64,000 bases of DNA from Methanolinea sp. Lineage in GTDB: Archaea > Halobacteriota > Methanomicrobia > Methanomicrobiales > Methanospirillaceae. Below are positions 22,204 to 31,986 of this stretch, piece by piece. A program made the translations under genes and the position numbers. The notes under the pieces are model-generated. The model was not told where the DNA came from. It worked only from the letters and a program-made list of their open reading frames with translations, and made no database searches. The stretch covers positions 1 to 64,000 of the forward strand of contig JASFYI010000001.1 in assembly GCA_030055515.1 (NCBI GenBank). Direction: 5' to 3'. Numbering within the stretch: the stretch's first letter is position 1; every line of letters starts with the position of its first letter.

Positions 22204-22493
22204 TGGATTTCAATGCATCCTTGAGGAGAGCCATCAAGACGGGGAAGGTCCTCCTTGGACAGAACATGACCGCAAAATGCATCGAGAGCGGTTCGGCCAA
22301 GATGGTCGTCGTGGCCAAGAACTGCCCCGAAAAATTCTTGAAAATGCTGAAATCAAGGGAAAACCTCTTCGTGCACACGTACGACGGCTCGAGCGTCGCG
22401 CTCGGGAAGGCCTGCGGGAAACCCTTCACGGTGAGCGCTCTCGTCGTGGTCGACCCCGGTGAGTCCGATATCCTCAGTCTCAAGAAGGCCTGA
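22203..22493 (+). CDS. rpl30e: Ribosomal protein L30e
   Basis: A 96-residue protein of the L7Ae/L30e fold, with the strand-helix pattern of archaeal L30e (SLRRAIKTGKVLLGQNMT, then KMVVVAKNCP and the GKPFTVSALVVVD segment). It is a large-subunit protein. Its ATG overlaps the last base of the rpoA'' stop. The order rpoA''-rpl30e-nusA is the classic archaeal arrangement. Confidence 0.95.
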
Positions 22494-22499
22494 AGGGAC

Positions 22500-22946
22500 A
22501 TGCCAGAAGTACTCTTAAACGAGGATTGCATGCGCCTGATGTCGCAGTTCGAGAAGCTGACGGGCGCGGGGAGCAGGGACTGCATCATCGACGAGCGGAA
22601 CAACCGGGTCATCTTCGTCATCAATCCCGGCGAGATGGGCCTCGCAATCGGGAAGAGCGGCGCGAGCATCAAGAAGGCGATGGAAGTGATGGGCAGGAGG
22701 ATCGAGGTCGTCGAGTACGCCCAGAACCCCGAGCAGTTCATAAAGAACTGCTTCCTGCCCGCGAAGGTGGTATCTGTCGTCTTCTCGGGGGAGGGCGAGA
22801 AGCAGGTTGCCCAGGTCGAGGTGAGGGATGAGGACAGGGGCCTTGCGATCGGGAAGGACGGAAAGAACATCTTCAAGGCAAAGAAACTCGCCCAGCGCCA
22901 GCACAACATCGCGGACGTCCTCCTCGTCAACCGGCAGCAGGCCTGA
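22500..22946 (+). CDS. nusA: NusA-like transcription termination/antitermination factor
   Basis: A 148-residue protein made of two KH domains, each with the GxxG loop (AIGKSGASIKKA near residue 50 and AIGKDGKNIFKA near 117). Archaeal NusA lacks the N-terminal polymerase-binding and S1 domains of the bacterial protein, so this is full length. It binds RNA, probably during transcription or rRNA maturation. It starts six bases after rpl30e. In many euryarchaea S12, S7, EF-2 and EF-1A follow; here they do not. Confidence 0.95.
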   Translation: MPEVLLNEDCMRLMSQFEKLTGAGSRDCIIDERNNRVIFVINPGEMGLAIGKSGASIKKAMEVMGRRIEVVEYAQNPEQFIKNCFLPAKVVSVVFSGEGEKQVAQVEVRDEDRGLAIGKDGKNIFKAKKLAQRQHNIADVLLVNRQQA

Positions 22947-22947
22947 A

Positions 22948-22976
22948 GGGGCGGGAAAACCCCCTCGCATCCTTTT
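22948..22976 (+). terminator. Possible terminator after nusA
   Basis: A short GGGG/CCCC hairpin (ggggcgggaaaacccc) is followed by ccttttatc. The T-run is only four bases, so this is a weak candidate. It lies where the polymerase operon ends; the remaining bases to 23112 show no gene. Confidence 0.35.
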
Positions 22977-23112
22977 ATCGTCCCGCGTGATGCCGGGGGT
23001 CCGGTACCGATACCAACCGGCATGAAGCGGCCGGCCCCATTCCCCCCAGAATGACATCCGACGGTGGGAGAGGCCCACGTCCAGTCAGGGATCTCTTTTC
23101 AAGGTCAACTTT

Positions 23113-23364
23113 TCAAGGTTTCACTTCGCGCTCCGCCCCCCTCTCTTCCTGCCCCCGGGGCGGAACTGCGCAGACGGACGAGAGGAACGACTGGATGTCC
23201 CGAAGGCGGAGGGTGATGTCGTGGAGTTTCTGCTCGAGGTCCCGCAGGTCGTACTGGATGTCCCGGAGATCGTTCTTGATGCTCTCGATGTCGAAGAACG
23301 CGTCCTCGATCTCCGCGATCGCCGTCTCCAGCACGTTGTCGGTCTCGATGCACCCTTCCCTCAT
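23113..23364 (-). CDS. Small coiled-coil protein of unknown function
   Basis: An 83-residue protein with a strong heptad pattern through residues 10-65 (IEDAFFDIESIKNDLRDI and the following repeats of DL/DI), then a basic tail. The ATG at 23364 has gaggagag directly upstream on the minus strand, which supports translation. No domain is recognised; it may oligomerise or act as an adaptor. It lies between nusA (convergent) and tRNA-Arg (same strand). Confidence is moderate because the protein is short. Confidence 0.55.
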   Translation of the reverse strand: MREGCIETDNVLETAIAEIEDAFFDIESIKNDLRDIQYDLRDLEQKLHDITLRLRDIQSFLSSVCAVPPRGQEERGAEREVKP

Positions 23365-23461
23365 CTCTCCTCACGTACATTCCATCTTCCCCCGGGACGA
23401 AAAATAGTTGTTCTCGCTGTGCCGCAAATCCCGGGGAAAACGCGGAGGGGGACCACGGGAA

Positions 23462-23536
23462 CGGGCCTGGAGGGATTTGAACCCTCGACATCCGGGTTAG
23501 AAGCCCGGCGCTCTGTCCTGGCTAAGCCACAAGCCC
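23462..23536 (-). tRNA. tRNA-Arg (anticodon TCT)
   Basis: A complete 75-base cloverleaf on the minus strand: acceptor gggcttg/caggccc, anticodon stem ccggg/cccgg with loop cttctaa (TCT), T-arm gaggg-ttcaaat-ccctc, discriminator G. CCA is not encoded and there is no intron. TATA-like sequences lie upstream at 23553-23585 on the same strand. Confidence 0.96.
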
Positions 23537-23667
23537 CCTTCTGATCCCCTGCCGTTATTCATTTATGAACGGGCGGGTAATTAATCGTTCTTCCGCGGCA
23601 GCGCGCGGAAAAATGGGGGGAACGTGGAAGGGAGAAAGGTGGGGGAGCGCGCCCCCCGGGGGTCTCA

Positions 23668-24060
23668 TCACCCGGCGTGGTAGCATGCCGTCTTCATCAC
23701 GTCGACAGTGACGGGGCGCGCGTACCCCTCGAATGTCACACTCTTCACGGTCGATCCCCCGAGGCACCGTACCTTGATCCGCGCCGACATCCTCTCCCTC
23801 TCCTCGTAGTGGAGGCCGTGGGAGTATTCCATGACCCTCTTCATCGTGATGGAGAGCGAGAGGACCTCGACGACTATCCCCGTGTCGCCGGGGGAGAGGT
23901 CCTCGAGGTCGACAGACGTCATGAACACGAGTTCGCCGGGATTGATGCCGGCGAGGGTGACCACGTTGTGCGTGCTCTGGAGTTCCAGTGTCCGGGCCTT
24001 CCCCTCCCGCAATTCCCTGATGATCTGGGGAGATATCCCGGTTATCGCGTAGCATTTCAT
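23668..24060 (-). CDS. DUF473 family archaeal protein
   Basis: A 130-residue archaeal protein that matches my memory of the DUF473 family (starts with MKCYAITGISPQ, then ELQSTHNVVTLAGINPGELVFMT). It looks like a small beta-barrel. Its function is unknown. The ATG at 24060 is preceded on this strand by gggtgatca, an SD site, and lies five bases after the PAC2-family gene, so the two form an operon. The frame extends further upstream but only as an overlap with that gene. Confidence 0.85.
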   Translation of the reverse strand: MKCYAITGISPQIIRELREGKARTLELQSTHNVVTLAGINPGELVFMTSVDLEDLSPGDTGIVVEVLSLSITMKRVMEYSHGLHYEERERMSARIKVRCLGGSTVKSVTFEGYARPVTVDVMKTACYHAG

Positions 24061-24065
24061 CGTGA

Positions 24066-24794
24066 TCACCCGTACATCGGCAGGTGCTCTTTCTTTGGCA
24101 TCGTCTCGGCAGACTTGACCTGCTCGGCGAGCTTCTGCATGGTCGACTCGATCTCTTCCGCCTGCTCGATGAGGGGCTGGACGTCGAGGTTGATGCCGTA
24201 CATCTTGTTGAGGACCTCGATCGTCGCCGCGGATGCCCTCGGGTCCGGGGCATTGATCGTCTCGCCGAGGAGGCCGAACCCGGGGATGTTGCGTATCTTG
24301 CATTCCATGAGGATGCTGCTCGCGATCCCCGAGATGCTCCCGATGGGGAGGATGATGGTCGAATCCTGGATGCGCTGGAGGGCTTCCTCGCTGCTCGCCA
24401 CCCCGAATACCCTCTTTTCAGGCTCGTTCGTGATGATGCCCGCGATCGTGACGACTTCCCGCACCTTGAAGGGCTCGAGCCAGTCCATGATCCCGTTCGC
24501 GACCTCGTAGCATATCATGGGGTGGATGGGGATGTCCGCGACGATGGCAGAGATGTTCCCCTTCTCGTAGACCCTCACGGGGACGTTGACGACCCCCTTG
24601 TTCATCATGGCGAGGGGTGGGAAGAACCTGCTGTTGATGCTCCCGATCTGCTCGAAGTTCAGCTGGTCGACGAGGTACTGGAGCGCGATGCTCCCCACCA
24701 GCCCGCTGCCCGGAAACCCCATGAGGACCGTCGACCCCTCCGTGGAGAGGGGACGCGAGTATATCTTGATATCCGGTTTTGAATCTGGAGACAT
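24066..24794 (-). CDS. Proteasome assembly chaperone (PAC2) family protein
   Basis: A 242-residue PAC2-family protein with the signature GFPGSGLVGSIALQYLVDQL near residue 26, a middle PIHPMICYEVANG segment and a C-terminal helix of about 35 residues (EQAEEIESTMQKLAEQV). Eukaryotic relatives help assemble the 20S proteasome; archaeal members are also called ATP-grasp-like and their role is less clear. The start has no SD site; a TATA-like box about 26 bases upstream suggests leaderless translation. The gene heads a two-gene operon with DUF473. Confidence 0.85.
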   Translation of the reverse strand: MSPDSKPDIKIYSRPLSTEGSTVLMGFPGSGLVGSIALQYLVDQLNFEQIGSINSRFFPPLAMMNKGVVNVPVRVYEKGNISAIVADIPIHPMICYEVANGIMDWLEPFKVREVVTIAGIITNEPEKRVFGVASSEEALQRIQDSTIILPIGSISGIASSILMECKIRNIPGFGLLGETINAPDPRASAATIEVLNKMYGINLDVQPLIEQAEEIESTMQKLAEQVKSAETMPKKEHLPMYG

Positions 24795-24796
24795 TA

Positions 24797-24826
24797 CCTT
24801 AACATATTCCGGTGACCCTTAAAAAA
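24797..24826. promoter_or_regulatory. Face-to-face TATA boxes between PAC2 and DUF5611 genes
   Basis: Only 37 bases separate the two divergent start codons. A box ttaacatat (24799-24807) lies about 29 bases before the plus-strand ATG. An oligo-T/A box (24815-24825) lies about 26 bases before the minus-strand ATG. Each core promoter therefore occupies the initiation region of the other. Confidence 0.5.
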
Positions 24827-24831
24827 GTATT

Positions 24832-25149
24832 ATGCAGGAGTATCCAGTCAAAAGGGGATATTACCGCGATCTGCCCGGGTCGATCGAGAGGGAACTAGAG
24901 AGGTGCTTTGGGGTGAAACCCGAGAGGGAGGGTGACCGTTTCCGGATCGCCTACGGGGCACTCAGACTCCTCGAGGCGGCACCCGGGAAGGATGGCAAGA
25001 CCCTCGTCGTCCACACCGAGTCGGATATCGGGGCGCCCGACGACGTGATCCTCGACACGAACAAGCGGTTCCGGTCGTTCCTCGACGCGGTGACAGGGTA
25101 CTCGACGAAGGAGAGGATAAAGAAGGCGAAGGGGGAGCTCCTCGAGTAG
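24832..25149 (+). CDS. DUF5611 family archaeal protein
   Basis: A 105-residue protein beginning MQEYPVKRGYYRDL, which I recognise as the start of a small archaeal family annotated as DUF5611. It has an alternating strand-helix pattern (RFRIAYGALRLLEAA, KTLVVHTESD) and an acidic/basic C-terminal helix. Function is unknown. The ATG is probably leaderless. The 3' end is 13 bases from the end of the convergent leuS gene. Confidence 0.8.
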   Translation: MQEYPVKRGYYRDLPGSIERELERCFGVKPEREGDRFRIAYGALRLLEAAPGKDGKTLVVHTESDIGAPDDVILDTNKRFRSFLDAVTGYSTKERIKKAKGELLE

Positions 25150-25162
25150 CGGGATTTCCGCC

Positions 25163-27943
25163 CTACTCGAAGATGATCGCGGGCTTGAGCGGGAGTGCCA
25201 TCTTCGCCCTCGGGTGCGAAGACCGGTCGGCGCCGGTGACGGTGACACTCGTGCCGGTCTCCCTCTCGAAGAAACCGCGTGCGGCGAGGAAGACCTCCCC
25301 CTCGTCGAGTCTCCCCCCGACGTAGCTCTCCACGATCCCGGGCGGGAGGCGGTGGATCAGCGCCGTGCACTGCTTTGCGGTCTCCGCGGCCTCCCGCCCC
25401 ATCTTCCTGAACCGCTCGTCCTCCATCACCTTCCGTATCGCGGCGTTCCGGTCCGGCGAGCGGGCGATGAGCGCGAAGATCTCGCGCTTCCACGGGGGTG
25501 CGAGGCATATCGTGAGCGAGGATGGCGTAAACTGGAGGACCTTGCGGATCGACTCGATGTCCTCGATGGTCCGCTGGAGGAGCTCCTCGGCGACCTCGAG
25601 CGTCCCGTCGACCTTGCCCGGGTCCGGAACCGGCCACGCCGCGTAACTGACGAGCCCCTCGCCCCCCGCCTCCTTCCAGAGCCTCTCGCACGTGAAGGGG
25701 ATGAACGGCGCCATGAGCCGCGTCCACGTGGAGGCGAGCTCGCGCAGTGCCCCCCCGCCGCCCTCCCCCGCGGCGGTCCGCCTCCTGTACCACTTCAGGT
25801 CGGCCTCCACCGCGTAGAACGCGGCCTGGAGGGCCTGCCTCGTCTGGAACCTCTCGAGCGCCTCGGTCGCCCTCTGGATGTGCTGCTGGAGCCGGGAGAG
25901 GAGCCACGCGTCCGCCGTGCTCATGGATGCCGGGGCGTTGCGGCACTCCGCGACCGTCGATGCGAACCTCTCTATCTGCCTCCGCGTCGAGGAGACGAGC
26001 TCGTTCCTCCAGTCGAAGTCCTGCCACGGTTCTGCGCTCCCCACGAGGAACATCCGGACGGTGTCGGCACCGAACTCGTCGATCGCGTCCTCGAGGAGGA
26101 CGACGTTCCCCTTCGAGGAGGACATCTTCGCCCCCTCGAGGAGACCCATCCCGAAGACGACCATCCCCCTCGGGAGGCAGGAGGCGGGGAAGATCGCCAC
26201 GTGGTGGAAGAGCTGGAACGTGAGGTGGTTGGAGATGAGGTCCTTTGCGGAGAACCGGTAGTCGTAGGGGTACCAGTAGAGGAACTCCTCCCGCATCTTC
26301 AGGAGATCCTCCTTCCGCGGGTGGTCCGGGCATTCCTTCCCGAGGAAGAGGTAGTCGAAGACATCGGGCGTGAGCTCTTCGGGGGAGAACTCCTTTAAGT
26401 GGTGGGCGATGGTGTAGTACGCCATGTAGACGGTAGAATCGCTGAGCGGCTCGATCAGCCACGCCGGGTCCCACGGGAGGCGCGTGCCGAGGCCGACGCG
26501 GCGCGTGCAGGCCCAGTCCTTCAGCCACTCGACGGTCCGCTCGAACTCTGCCCTCACCTCGGGGGGAACGAGCGACATCTCCCTGAGGTGGTCGCTCACC
26601 CTCGCTTTCCACGCGGGGTCGCTGTACCCGAGGAACCACTGGTCGTGGAGGATCTTTATGAAGACCTGCCCGCCACAGCGGCACACGACCGGCCGCGTGT
26701 CGAATTCGTACATGTACGTGGAGGAATCGTTCGAGACCAGCATCTCGCCCACGCGCTCCCGGGCCTCGCGGACGGTCATGCCGCCGAACTCCGGGAGGAG
26801 CCTCCCCGACGAGAACTCCGCGGAGTAAACCTCCTGCGTGATCTCGTCCATCCTCGGGTCGTTCTGGTCCTTCACCCCCGCCCTCTCGACGGCATCCTTC
26901 GCGGGGAACTCTCCGTACCCGGGGACCTCGATGAGCCGCACGGGCTTGATGTGCGTGTAGAGCCCGCGGGACTGGAGGTCGCGCAGGGCGATGTAGTCGA
27001 AGGGCGCGTGCCCCGGGACGCTCATGACCATCCCTGTCGCCATCCCCGGGTCAACGAACTCGGCGGGGAGGATGGGCACGTTGCCGCAGAGCCTGTGGGA
27101 GACCGCCTGGTCCACGAGGGCGGAACCCGGGATCTCCTCCTCGACCGACACGGCGTGGTCCTGGTACGAGAGCTTCTCCGCGGCCTCCCTGCTCACGATC
27201 CACGGGACGCCGTCGACCCTCGCCCGCACGTACGTGGCCCTCGGGTTGACCCAGAGGTTCGTGACACCGTAGATCGTCTCGGGCCGGAGGGTCGCGGTGG
27301 GGATGAACGCGTCCTTCCACCGGAACATGACGAGGACGAACCTCTGGATCTCGGCCTTGTCCCCCTCGAGGAGGTCGTGGTCGCCGACCGGGTTGTCGCA
27401 CTGGGGGCAGAACCGGACGGGGTGGGCCCCCTTCCTCACGTGACCCCCCTCGTGGAGGTGCTTCCACTGCCACTCGATGAACTTGCTGTACTGCGGGTCG
27501 ACCGTCGTGAAACGGCGCCTCCAGTCGATGGAGAGACCGCACCGCCGCATCACCCTCCGGTATTCCTCGGAGAAGTACCGGACGATCTCGAGCGGGTCCA
27601 CGAACCGCTCGAGGGTCGCGGGGGGGACCTTGTAGAGGTCGCGGTAGAGCCGCACCGCCTTCTCGTCGCCCCTCGCGATCCGCTTCGAGATCCCTATCAC
27701 CGGCGCCCCCGTGACGTGGAATGCCATCGGGTAGAGGACCTGCCTGCCCCGCATGCGCCAGAACCGCGCGATCACGTCCGGGACGATGTAGGTCCTCCCG
27801 TGCCCCACGTGCATCGCGCCGCTCGGGTAGGGGTACGCGACCGTGAGATAGAACTTCTCCTTCCCCGAGGGATCCGGCTCGAACGCGTGCTCCCACGCCG
27901 AGATGCACTCCTCTTCCATTGCCCGCCAGTCGTGTGAACTCAC
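25163..27943 (-). CDS. leuS: Leucyl-tRNA synthetase
   Basis: A 926-residue class I synthetase of archaeal/eukaryotic LeuRS type. The HIGH-type motif is HVGH at residues 45-48, the KMSKS-type motif is KMSSSKGN in the C-terminal half, and the CP1 editing domain lies between ([16 protein letters not shown]). It charges tRNA-Leu in the cytoplasm. The start is GTG at 27943, well supported by ggaggtgat (27951-27959, minus strand) seven bases upstream. The next gene upstream on the same strand is the PIN-ATPase-KH gene, 37 bases away. Confidence 0.97.
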   Translation of the reverse strand: MSSHDWRAMEEECISAWEHAFEPDPSGKEKFYLTVAYPYPSGAMHVGHGRTYIVPDVIARFWRMRGRQVLYPMAFHVTGAPVIGISKRIARGDEKAVRLYRDLYKVPPATLERFVDPLEIVRYFSEEYRRVMRRCGLSIDWRRRFTTVDPQYSKFIEWQWKHLHEGGHVRKGAHPVRFCPQCDNPVGDHDLLEGDKAEIQRFVLVMFRWKDAFIPTATLRPETIYGVTNLWVNPRATYVRARVDGVPWIVSREAAEKLSYQDHAVSVEEEIPGSALVDQAVSHRLCGNVPILPAEFVDPGMATGMVMSVPGHAPFDYIALRDLQSRGLYTHIKPVRLIEVPGYGEFPAKDAVERAGVKDQNDPRMDEITQEVYSAEFSSGRLLPEFGGMTVREARERVGEMLVSNDSSTYMYEFDTRPVVCRCGGQVFIKILHDQWFLGYSDPAWKARVSDHLREMSLVPPEVRAEFERTVEWLKDWACTRRVGLGTRLPWDPAWLIEPLSDSTVYMAYYTIAHHLKEFSPEELTPDVFDYLFLGKECPDHPRKEDLLKMREEFLYWYPYDYRFSAKDLISNHLTFQLFHHVAIFPASCLPRGMVVFGMGLLEGAKMSSSKGNVVLLEDAIDEFGADTVRMFLVGSAEPWQDFDWRNELVSSTRRQIERFASTVAECRNAPASMSTADAWLLSRLQQHIQRATEALERFQTRQALQAAFYAVEADLKWYRRRTAAGEGGGGALRELASTWTRLMAPFIPFTCERLWKEAGGEGLVSYAAWPVPDPGKVDGTLEVAEELLQRTIEDIESIRKVLQFTPSSLTICLAPPWKREIFALIARSPDRNAAIRKVMEDERFRKMGREAAETAKQCTALIHRLPPGIVESYVGGRLDEGEVFLAARGFFERETGTSVTVTGADRSSHPRAKMALPLKPAIIFE

Positions 27944-27980
27944 CGTCGAATCACCTCCCGCGAGATTCCCCGTCCCCGCC

Positions 27981-29876
27981 CTACACGGGCCGCAGGCGGA
28001 TCGTGTCGCCGTCGTTGTACCGCTTGATCAGTTCCTGCGCGATGGTCGAGTTCTTCGCGAGGTGGATCTCCCCGCTGTCGCTCACCGTGGCGGTGAAGAG
28101 GTACTCCTTCCCCGCGAAGACGTCGACGATCTTGCCGCTGTGCTCTGGGCAGGAGATCGTGAGCTGTTTCTTGTCCACCCGTATCTTGACGCCGCCCCCC
28201 ACGTGGAGTTCCTCTTCCCCGGGTGCCGCGGCCTGCGCCTTTTCGAGTTCGCTCCTCGGCCGGATGTCGATCCCTATCCCGAGCTTGTTCACGATCGCGG
28301 CGATGTTCTTCCCGCCCTTCCCGATCGCGGCGGGGACGTCCTTGTCCTCGATGTACACGACAGCCTTGCTGTCGGAGAGCATGTGGACATCCACGTACCC
28401 GTCCGTGAACCGCCCTATCTCCCTCTGGATGTCCTTCTCGAGGACCTTCCAGTGCGGTTTCTCCTCCTTTGCCGGTGCTGCCGGCGCGGTGGGTGCCTTC
28501 AGGGGCTGCGCGGGCGCGGCGGGGACAGGGCTCATGACCGGCATCACGATCGTCTCCCCGTCGTACTTGAAGATCTCGAAGACGATCTCGCCGGTCTCAT
28601 GGTCCGTGACGGTGGTGACGGGGCGGAGGTTGATCTCGCTCGACATCCCCTCCGGGACCTTGATGGTGAAGCCGATGTCGTAGATGTTCGTGATCTCGCC
28701 CTTCTCGAGGAAGATGATCGTGTTGATGATCTGCGGGAGGACGCCGAAGTCGACGCGGTCAGAGAACCTCTGGAGGGCGTCGTGGGCTCCTATCGCGTGG
28801 ATCACGCCTATCATCCCGATCCCCGCGAGGCGGAGGTCTGCAAAGACCCTGAAGTCCTCGTCCCGCCGGACCTCGTCGAAGATGACGAAGTCGGGCCGGA
28901 CCAGCATCAGGACCTCTGCCGTGTGCGCCATGCTGCCGTCCAGCGCCGTGTACTGGGTAATGTGGTCGGGGACCTGGAGCTCGCGCGGGGCCTCCATCGT
29001 CTTGACCACGTAGCCGTTCTCGGCGAGGTACGTGGCGATGCTCTGGGCAAGAGTGGTCTTCCCCGCGCCGGGCGGCCCCGCGATGAGGAGGCCGCGCCTC
29101 TCCCCCGTGATGCGGTTCTTGATGATCGACGCGTTCCTGAACTGTTCCAGCTTCACGTCAGCGATCGGCCGCACGGCCGTGATCTCCATGCCGTCGGAGA
29201 ACGGGCGACGGGTGATCGCGATCCGCATCGACCCGATCTGGACGACCGTGACCCCCCTCTTCTCGAGCTCGATGAACCCGTCGGGGTGGCGCTTCGCCCG
29301 CTCGAGGATCTCTTGCGCGATGCTCCGCAGCTCGTACTCCGTGAGGGGCTGGTCCCTGATCTTCTCGAGGCGCATCTCCTTTATCGTCCCCTTCTTCGCC
29401 ATCGGGGGGACCCGTTCCTTGAGGTACACCGCCATTGTGTGCTCGTCGAAGAACTGGTCTATCGCGAGGGGTGCGAATCCCTCGACCTGGGGCCGAAGGT
29501 ACGTGACGTCCAGGCCCTTGGCCTTCGCGACCTCTGCCTGGACGGTGTCGCTCGTGATGAATTTCGCCCCGTGCTCAAGCGCCGCGCTCCTGATGAGGGC
29601 GTCTATCTCCCCGCCGCTCGCGAGCTTCACCTGGTCGAGCGTCGGTCTCTCCCCCACGAACTTGAGGGTGATCGTCCCCTCGGCGGCGAGCCTGCACAGG
29701 GCCTGCAGTTCGGTGAGGCCGAGGAAGCCGATCTCCCTCCCCTGGTTCGCCTGCGCCTCGAGCTCTGCGACCACCGCCTCGGGTATGACTATTGTTGCAC
29801 CCTTGTATTCACCCGATTGTATCATGGAGGTGATACGACCGTCTATCACCACGCTTGTATCCGGCACGATGATCAA
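27981..29876 (-). CDS. PIN domain-ATPase-KH domain protein (PINA type)
   Basis: A 631-residue three-part protein. Residues 1-130 are a PIN nuclease domain with the acidic residues Asp6, Glu38, Asp92 and Asp110. Residues about 215-430 are a secretion-type RecA ATPase with Walker [10 protein letters not shown] at 267-275 and a Walker B-like FVIFDEVRR. After a Pro/Ala linker (about 455-475) comes a KH-type RNA-binding region ([13 protein letters not shown]) and a C-terminal beta domain. Archaeal relatives (PINA) form hexameric ATPases acting on nucleic acid. It is present without a partner antitoxin, so it is not a toxin-antitoxin pair. Confidence 0.9.
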   Translation of the reverse strand: MIIVPDTSVVIDGRITSMIQSGEYKGATIVIPEAVVAELEAQANQGREIGFLGLTELQALCRLAAEGTITLKFVGERPTLDQVKLASGGEIDALIRSAALEHGAKFITSDTVQAEVAKAKGLDVTYLRPQVEGFAPLAIDQFFDEHTMAVYLKERVPPMAKKGTIKEMRLEKIRDQPLTEYELRSIAQEILERAKRHPDGFIELEKRGVTVVQIGSMRIAITRRPFSDGMEITAVRPIADVKLEQFRNASIIKNRITGERRGLLIAGPPGAGKTTLAQSIATYLAENGYVVKTMEAPRELQVPDHITQYTALDGSMAHTAEVLMLVRPDFVIFDEVRRDEDFRVFADLRLAGIGMIGVIHAIGAHDALQRFSDRVDFGVLPQIINTIIFLEKGEITNIYDIGFTIKVPEGMSSEINLRPVTTVTDHETGEIVFEIFKYDGETIVMPVMSPVPAAPAQPLKAPTAPAAPAKEEKPHWKVLEKDIQREIGRFTDGYVDVHMLSDSKAVVYIEDKDVPAAIGKGGKNIAAIVNKLGIGIDIRPRSELEKAQAAAPGEEELHVGGGVKIRVDKKQLTISCPEHSGKIVDVFAGKEYLFTATVSDSGEIHLAKNSTIAQELIKRYNDGDTIRLRPV

Positions 29877-29882
29877 AAAATA

Positions 29883-30269
29883 TCACCGTTTATAGTCTTG
29901 TTGCTCCCCTTTATTAGCATATACCTTCGCGGGGTCGAACACCCTCTCCTGCAGGATCTCGCCGTCGAGCGTCCTGTAGAAGCACGAGGGGTACCCCGTG
30001 TGGCATGCTGCCCCCGTCTGCTCGACGAGGTAGAGGACCGCGTCGCCGTCGCAGTCGACGAGGATGCCCTCCACGCGCTGGAAGTGCCCGCTCTCTTCCC
30101 CTTTCTTCCAGATCTTCTCCCGGCTGCGGGAGTAGTAGTGGGCAAACCCCGTCTCCCGCGTGAGGTCGATCGCCTCCTTGTTCGCGTACGCGAGCATCAG
30201 GACATCCCGTGTCCGGGCGTCCTGGACCACCACCGGCACGAGCCCGTTGCTGTAGTGCAGCTCGATCAT
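29883..30269 (-). CDS. hisI: Phosphoribosyl-AMP cyclohydrolase
   Basis: A 128-residue HisI of normal length with the zinc/Mg2+ site motifs [28 protein letters not shown] and [11 protein letters not shown]. It opens the adenine ring of PR-AMP in histidine synthesis. The ATG at 30269 lies one base after the stop of the prepilin peptidase gene, so they are co-transcribed. No other his biosynthesis gene is in the window; hisS is 14 kb away and is not part of this pathway. Confidence 0.95.
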   Translation of the reverse strand: MIELHYSNGLVPVVVQDARTRDVLMLAYANKEAIDLTRETGFAHYYSRSREKIWKKGEESGHFQRVEGILVDCDGDAVLYLVEQTGAACHTGYPSCFYRTLDGEILQERVFDPAKVYANKGEQQDYKR

Positions 30270-30270
30270 G

Positions 30271-31062
30271 TCAAGCACCTGTCGCGACCTCGATGAGAAC
30301 GAAGAGGAGGTCCCCCGCGAAGAGCGCCGCGAGGAGACCTGCCGTGAGGGGAACGAGGAAGGGAATCCCGTACGAGATCCAGACGGTCCCCGCTCTCCGG
30401 AACAATTCCATTTCGCGCGCGTACTCTCCGGGGTTGTTCTTGAGGTCCCTCGTGTAGAGTCTCCCCTTCCCCGAGACCATTCTCCCAATCGCCTCCCCCG
30501 GCCGGATGAACCGCCTCTCGATCCTCCCCCCCTCGCCCTCTCTCACCTCCTCCATCACGAAACCGAACGCGTCGGGCAGGGAGTCCGCGGGCACGGGGAA
30601 CCCGAGGAACGCGTAGGGGAACGGCCCCCACCTCCCGTGCGCCGCGTTCCACGAGAAGATGAGGAGCGGCGTGCAGAGGTTCAGGATGAGTGCATTCGTG
30701 AGGACCGAAAACGGGAGGAACCCGAGCGGCGGGACCCCGAAGAGCGGCTCGAACGGGAACGCAGGGACCGATACGCAGAGGAAGATGAGCGCCCACGCGT
30801 CTGCACCGCCAAAGAAGTTGAAGGCAGCAAACGCGTAGAAGATGACGGAGAAGACGAGGACGAGCGCGAGAAAGTACGCGCAGAGTCCCCACAGGCCCCT
30901 CTGGAGGAGGGAGAGGTAGAACCACGCGGCCATGGGCACGGTCACCGCGAGCATCGGGTACCACGTCCGGAACGGGACGCGCCGTTCCCTGATGTCGCGG
31001 AACGAGGCGTAGAGGAACGTGCAGGAGACCGCGGCGGCGCTTACGGCGAGGGGGACGATCAT
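30271..31062 (-). CDS. Archaeal prepilin/preflagellin peptidase (A24 family)
   Basis: A 263-residue membrane protein with about six predicted helices. The two catalytic Asp motifs of GxGD aspartic proteases are present: Asp in [11 protein letters not shown] near residue 23, and [11 protein letters not shown], the GGAD form of the GxGD motif. It would cut class III signal peptides of archaeal pilins or archaellins. A large loop at about 165-220 is charged. It lies 3 kb from the secretion ATPase/TadC cluster and could process its missing pilin. AT-rich boxes (31070-31100) upstream may be its promoter. Confidence 0.85.
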   Translation of the reverse strand: MIVPLAVSAAAVSCTFLYASFRDIRERRVPFRTWYPMLAVTVPMAAWFYLSLLQRGLWGLCAYFLALVLVFSVIFYAFAAFNFFGGADAWALIFLCVSVPAFPFEPLFGVPPLGFLPFSVLTNALILNLCTPLLIFSWNAAHGRWGPFPYAFLGFPVPADSLPDAFGFVMEEVREGEGGRIERRFIRPGEAIGRMVSGKGRLYTRDLKNNPGEYAREMELFRRAGTVWISYGIPFLVPLTAGLLAALFAGDLLFVLIEVATGA

Positions 31063-31207
31063 GGATACAGATATATCGTGGGATGCACAGGTTGATATGT
31101 ATGGCCCCGGCGGTCACCCGGGAATTGGCTCTTCGCGGCCCGAGGCCTCGCGGTCCGGGCGTGCCGCGGGGACGCGCCGGGATTGAGGGAAAGGGGGGTG
31201 CACTCTC

Positions 31208-31840
31208 CTGACGAGCAGGGAAATCCTCGAGTCCGTCATCGCGGCGTCCGCAGGCGAAGGCCCGTTCCCCTTCCCGCGGGCCCTCTCCCACGCGCGGGAG
31301 AGGTCGTTTTCCGGGATTGCCCGCGCGAGGGAGAGACAGGGGGATTTCTACCTCCTCTTCCTCGCGGGGGAACCGAAGGGCGCGGTTCTCCACGATTCGA
31401 AGGGGACGCTCTTTGGGAACAAGGCGGTGTACCTCCTCAAGGGAAACGAGAATTTCACGCTCTTTCCCGCGAAACCGGAGATAGTGGAGAGAATCGTCCT
31501 TGGCTGCCGCATATTCGACCAGGAGATCCTCAGGCGTATCCTGCCCGTCGACCTGCCCGAGGTGAGGAGGGAGGGAGAGGGGGGGGCGGGTGTATTCTCC
31601 GTTGTCGTGGTGGAAAAAGGTGTCCCGCTCCCCGGCTACAGGGTCTCTATCAGGAAGGAAGGGCAGATAGTCGGGAATGACTTCACCCGCGCGGACGGGA
31701 AGGTCTCGTTCCGCCTCCTCTACGGGAAGTACGAGTGCATCGTCCACTCCCGCGACCTCTCGACGAGGGTGTACGAGTTCGAGTTCCACCCCGGCCTCCA
31801 CAACAGGCCGGTCACCCTCGACATCGGCCACTCCGTCTGA
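31208..31840 (+). CDS. Unknown protein with C-terminal regulatory-like (Ig-like) domain; probable CTG start
   Basis: The coding frame is open from 31187 to 31840 and reads as normal protein from about 31208 onward (SREILESVIAAS ...). It contains no ATG, GTG or TTG before the GTG at 31427. The best start is CTG at 31208, seven bases after gggggtg (31194-31200). That gives 210 residues; GTG at 31427 would give 137. The C-terminal 80 residues (GVPLPGYRVSIRKEGQ..., ADGKVSFRLLYGKYECIV) look like a carboxypeptidase-regulatory-like beta-sandwich. The N-terminal half is unknown. It lies between the prepilin peptidase and V4R genes. Confidence 0.65.
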   Translation: MTSREILESVIAASAGEGPFPFPRALSHARERSFSGIARARERQGDFYLLFLAGEPKGAVLHDSKGTLFGNKAVYLLKGNENFTLFPAKPEIVERIVLGCRIFDQEILRRILPVDLPEVRREGEGGAGVFSVVVVEKGVPLPGYRVSIRKEGQIVGNDFTRADGKVSFRLLYGKYECIVHSRDLSTRVYEFEFHPGLHNRPVTLDIGHSV

Positions 31841-31986
31841 CCTGTCCTCCCTGCAGGTAGAGGGAAAGGCGCATCCGAAGCGGCGAACGGTCCTCTTTTC
31901 CCCGCGGGAAAGGGCGGCCTGTATCCATTTTTTAAGCGCAACGTTTAGGTTTGGCAGGGGAGAGATCAGGTACGAGTCAGATTGGT

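Noticed and set aside
27981-29876. VapC-type toxin
   Set aside because: The PIN domain is part of a 631-residue protein with ATPase and KH parts, a known archaeal architecture different from VapC.
29883-30488. hisI starting at about 30488 with 73 extra residues
   Set aside because: The extra part overlaps the prepilin peptidase gene in another frame; HisI begins at ATG 30269 with normal length.
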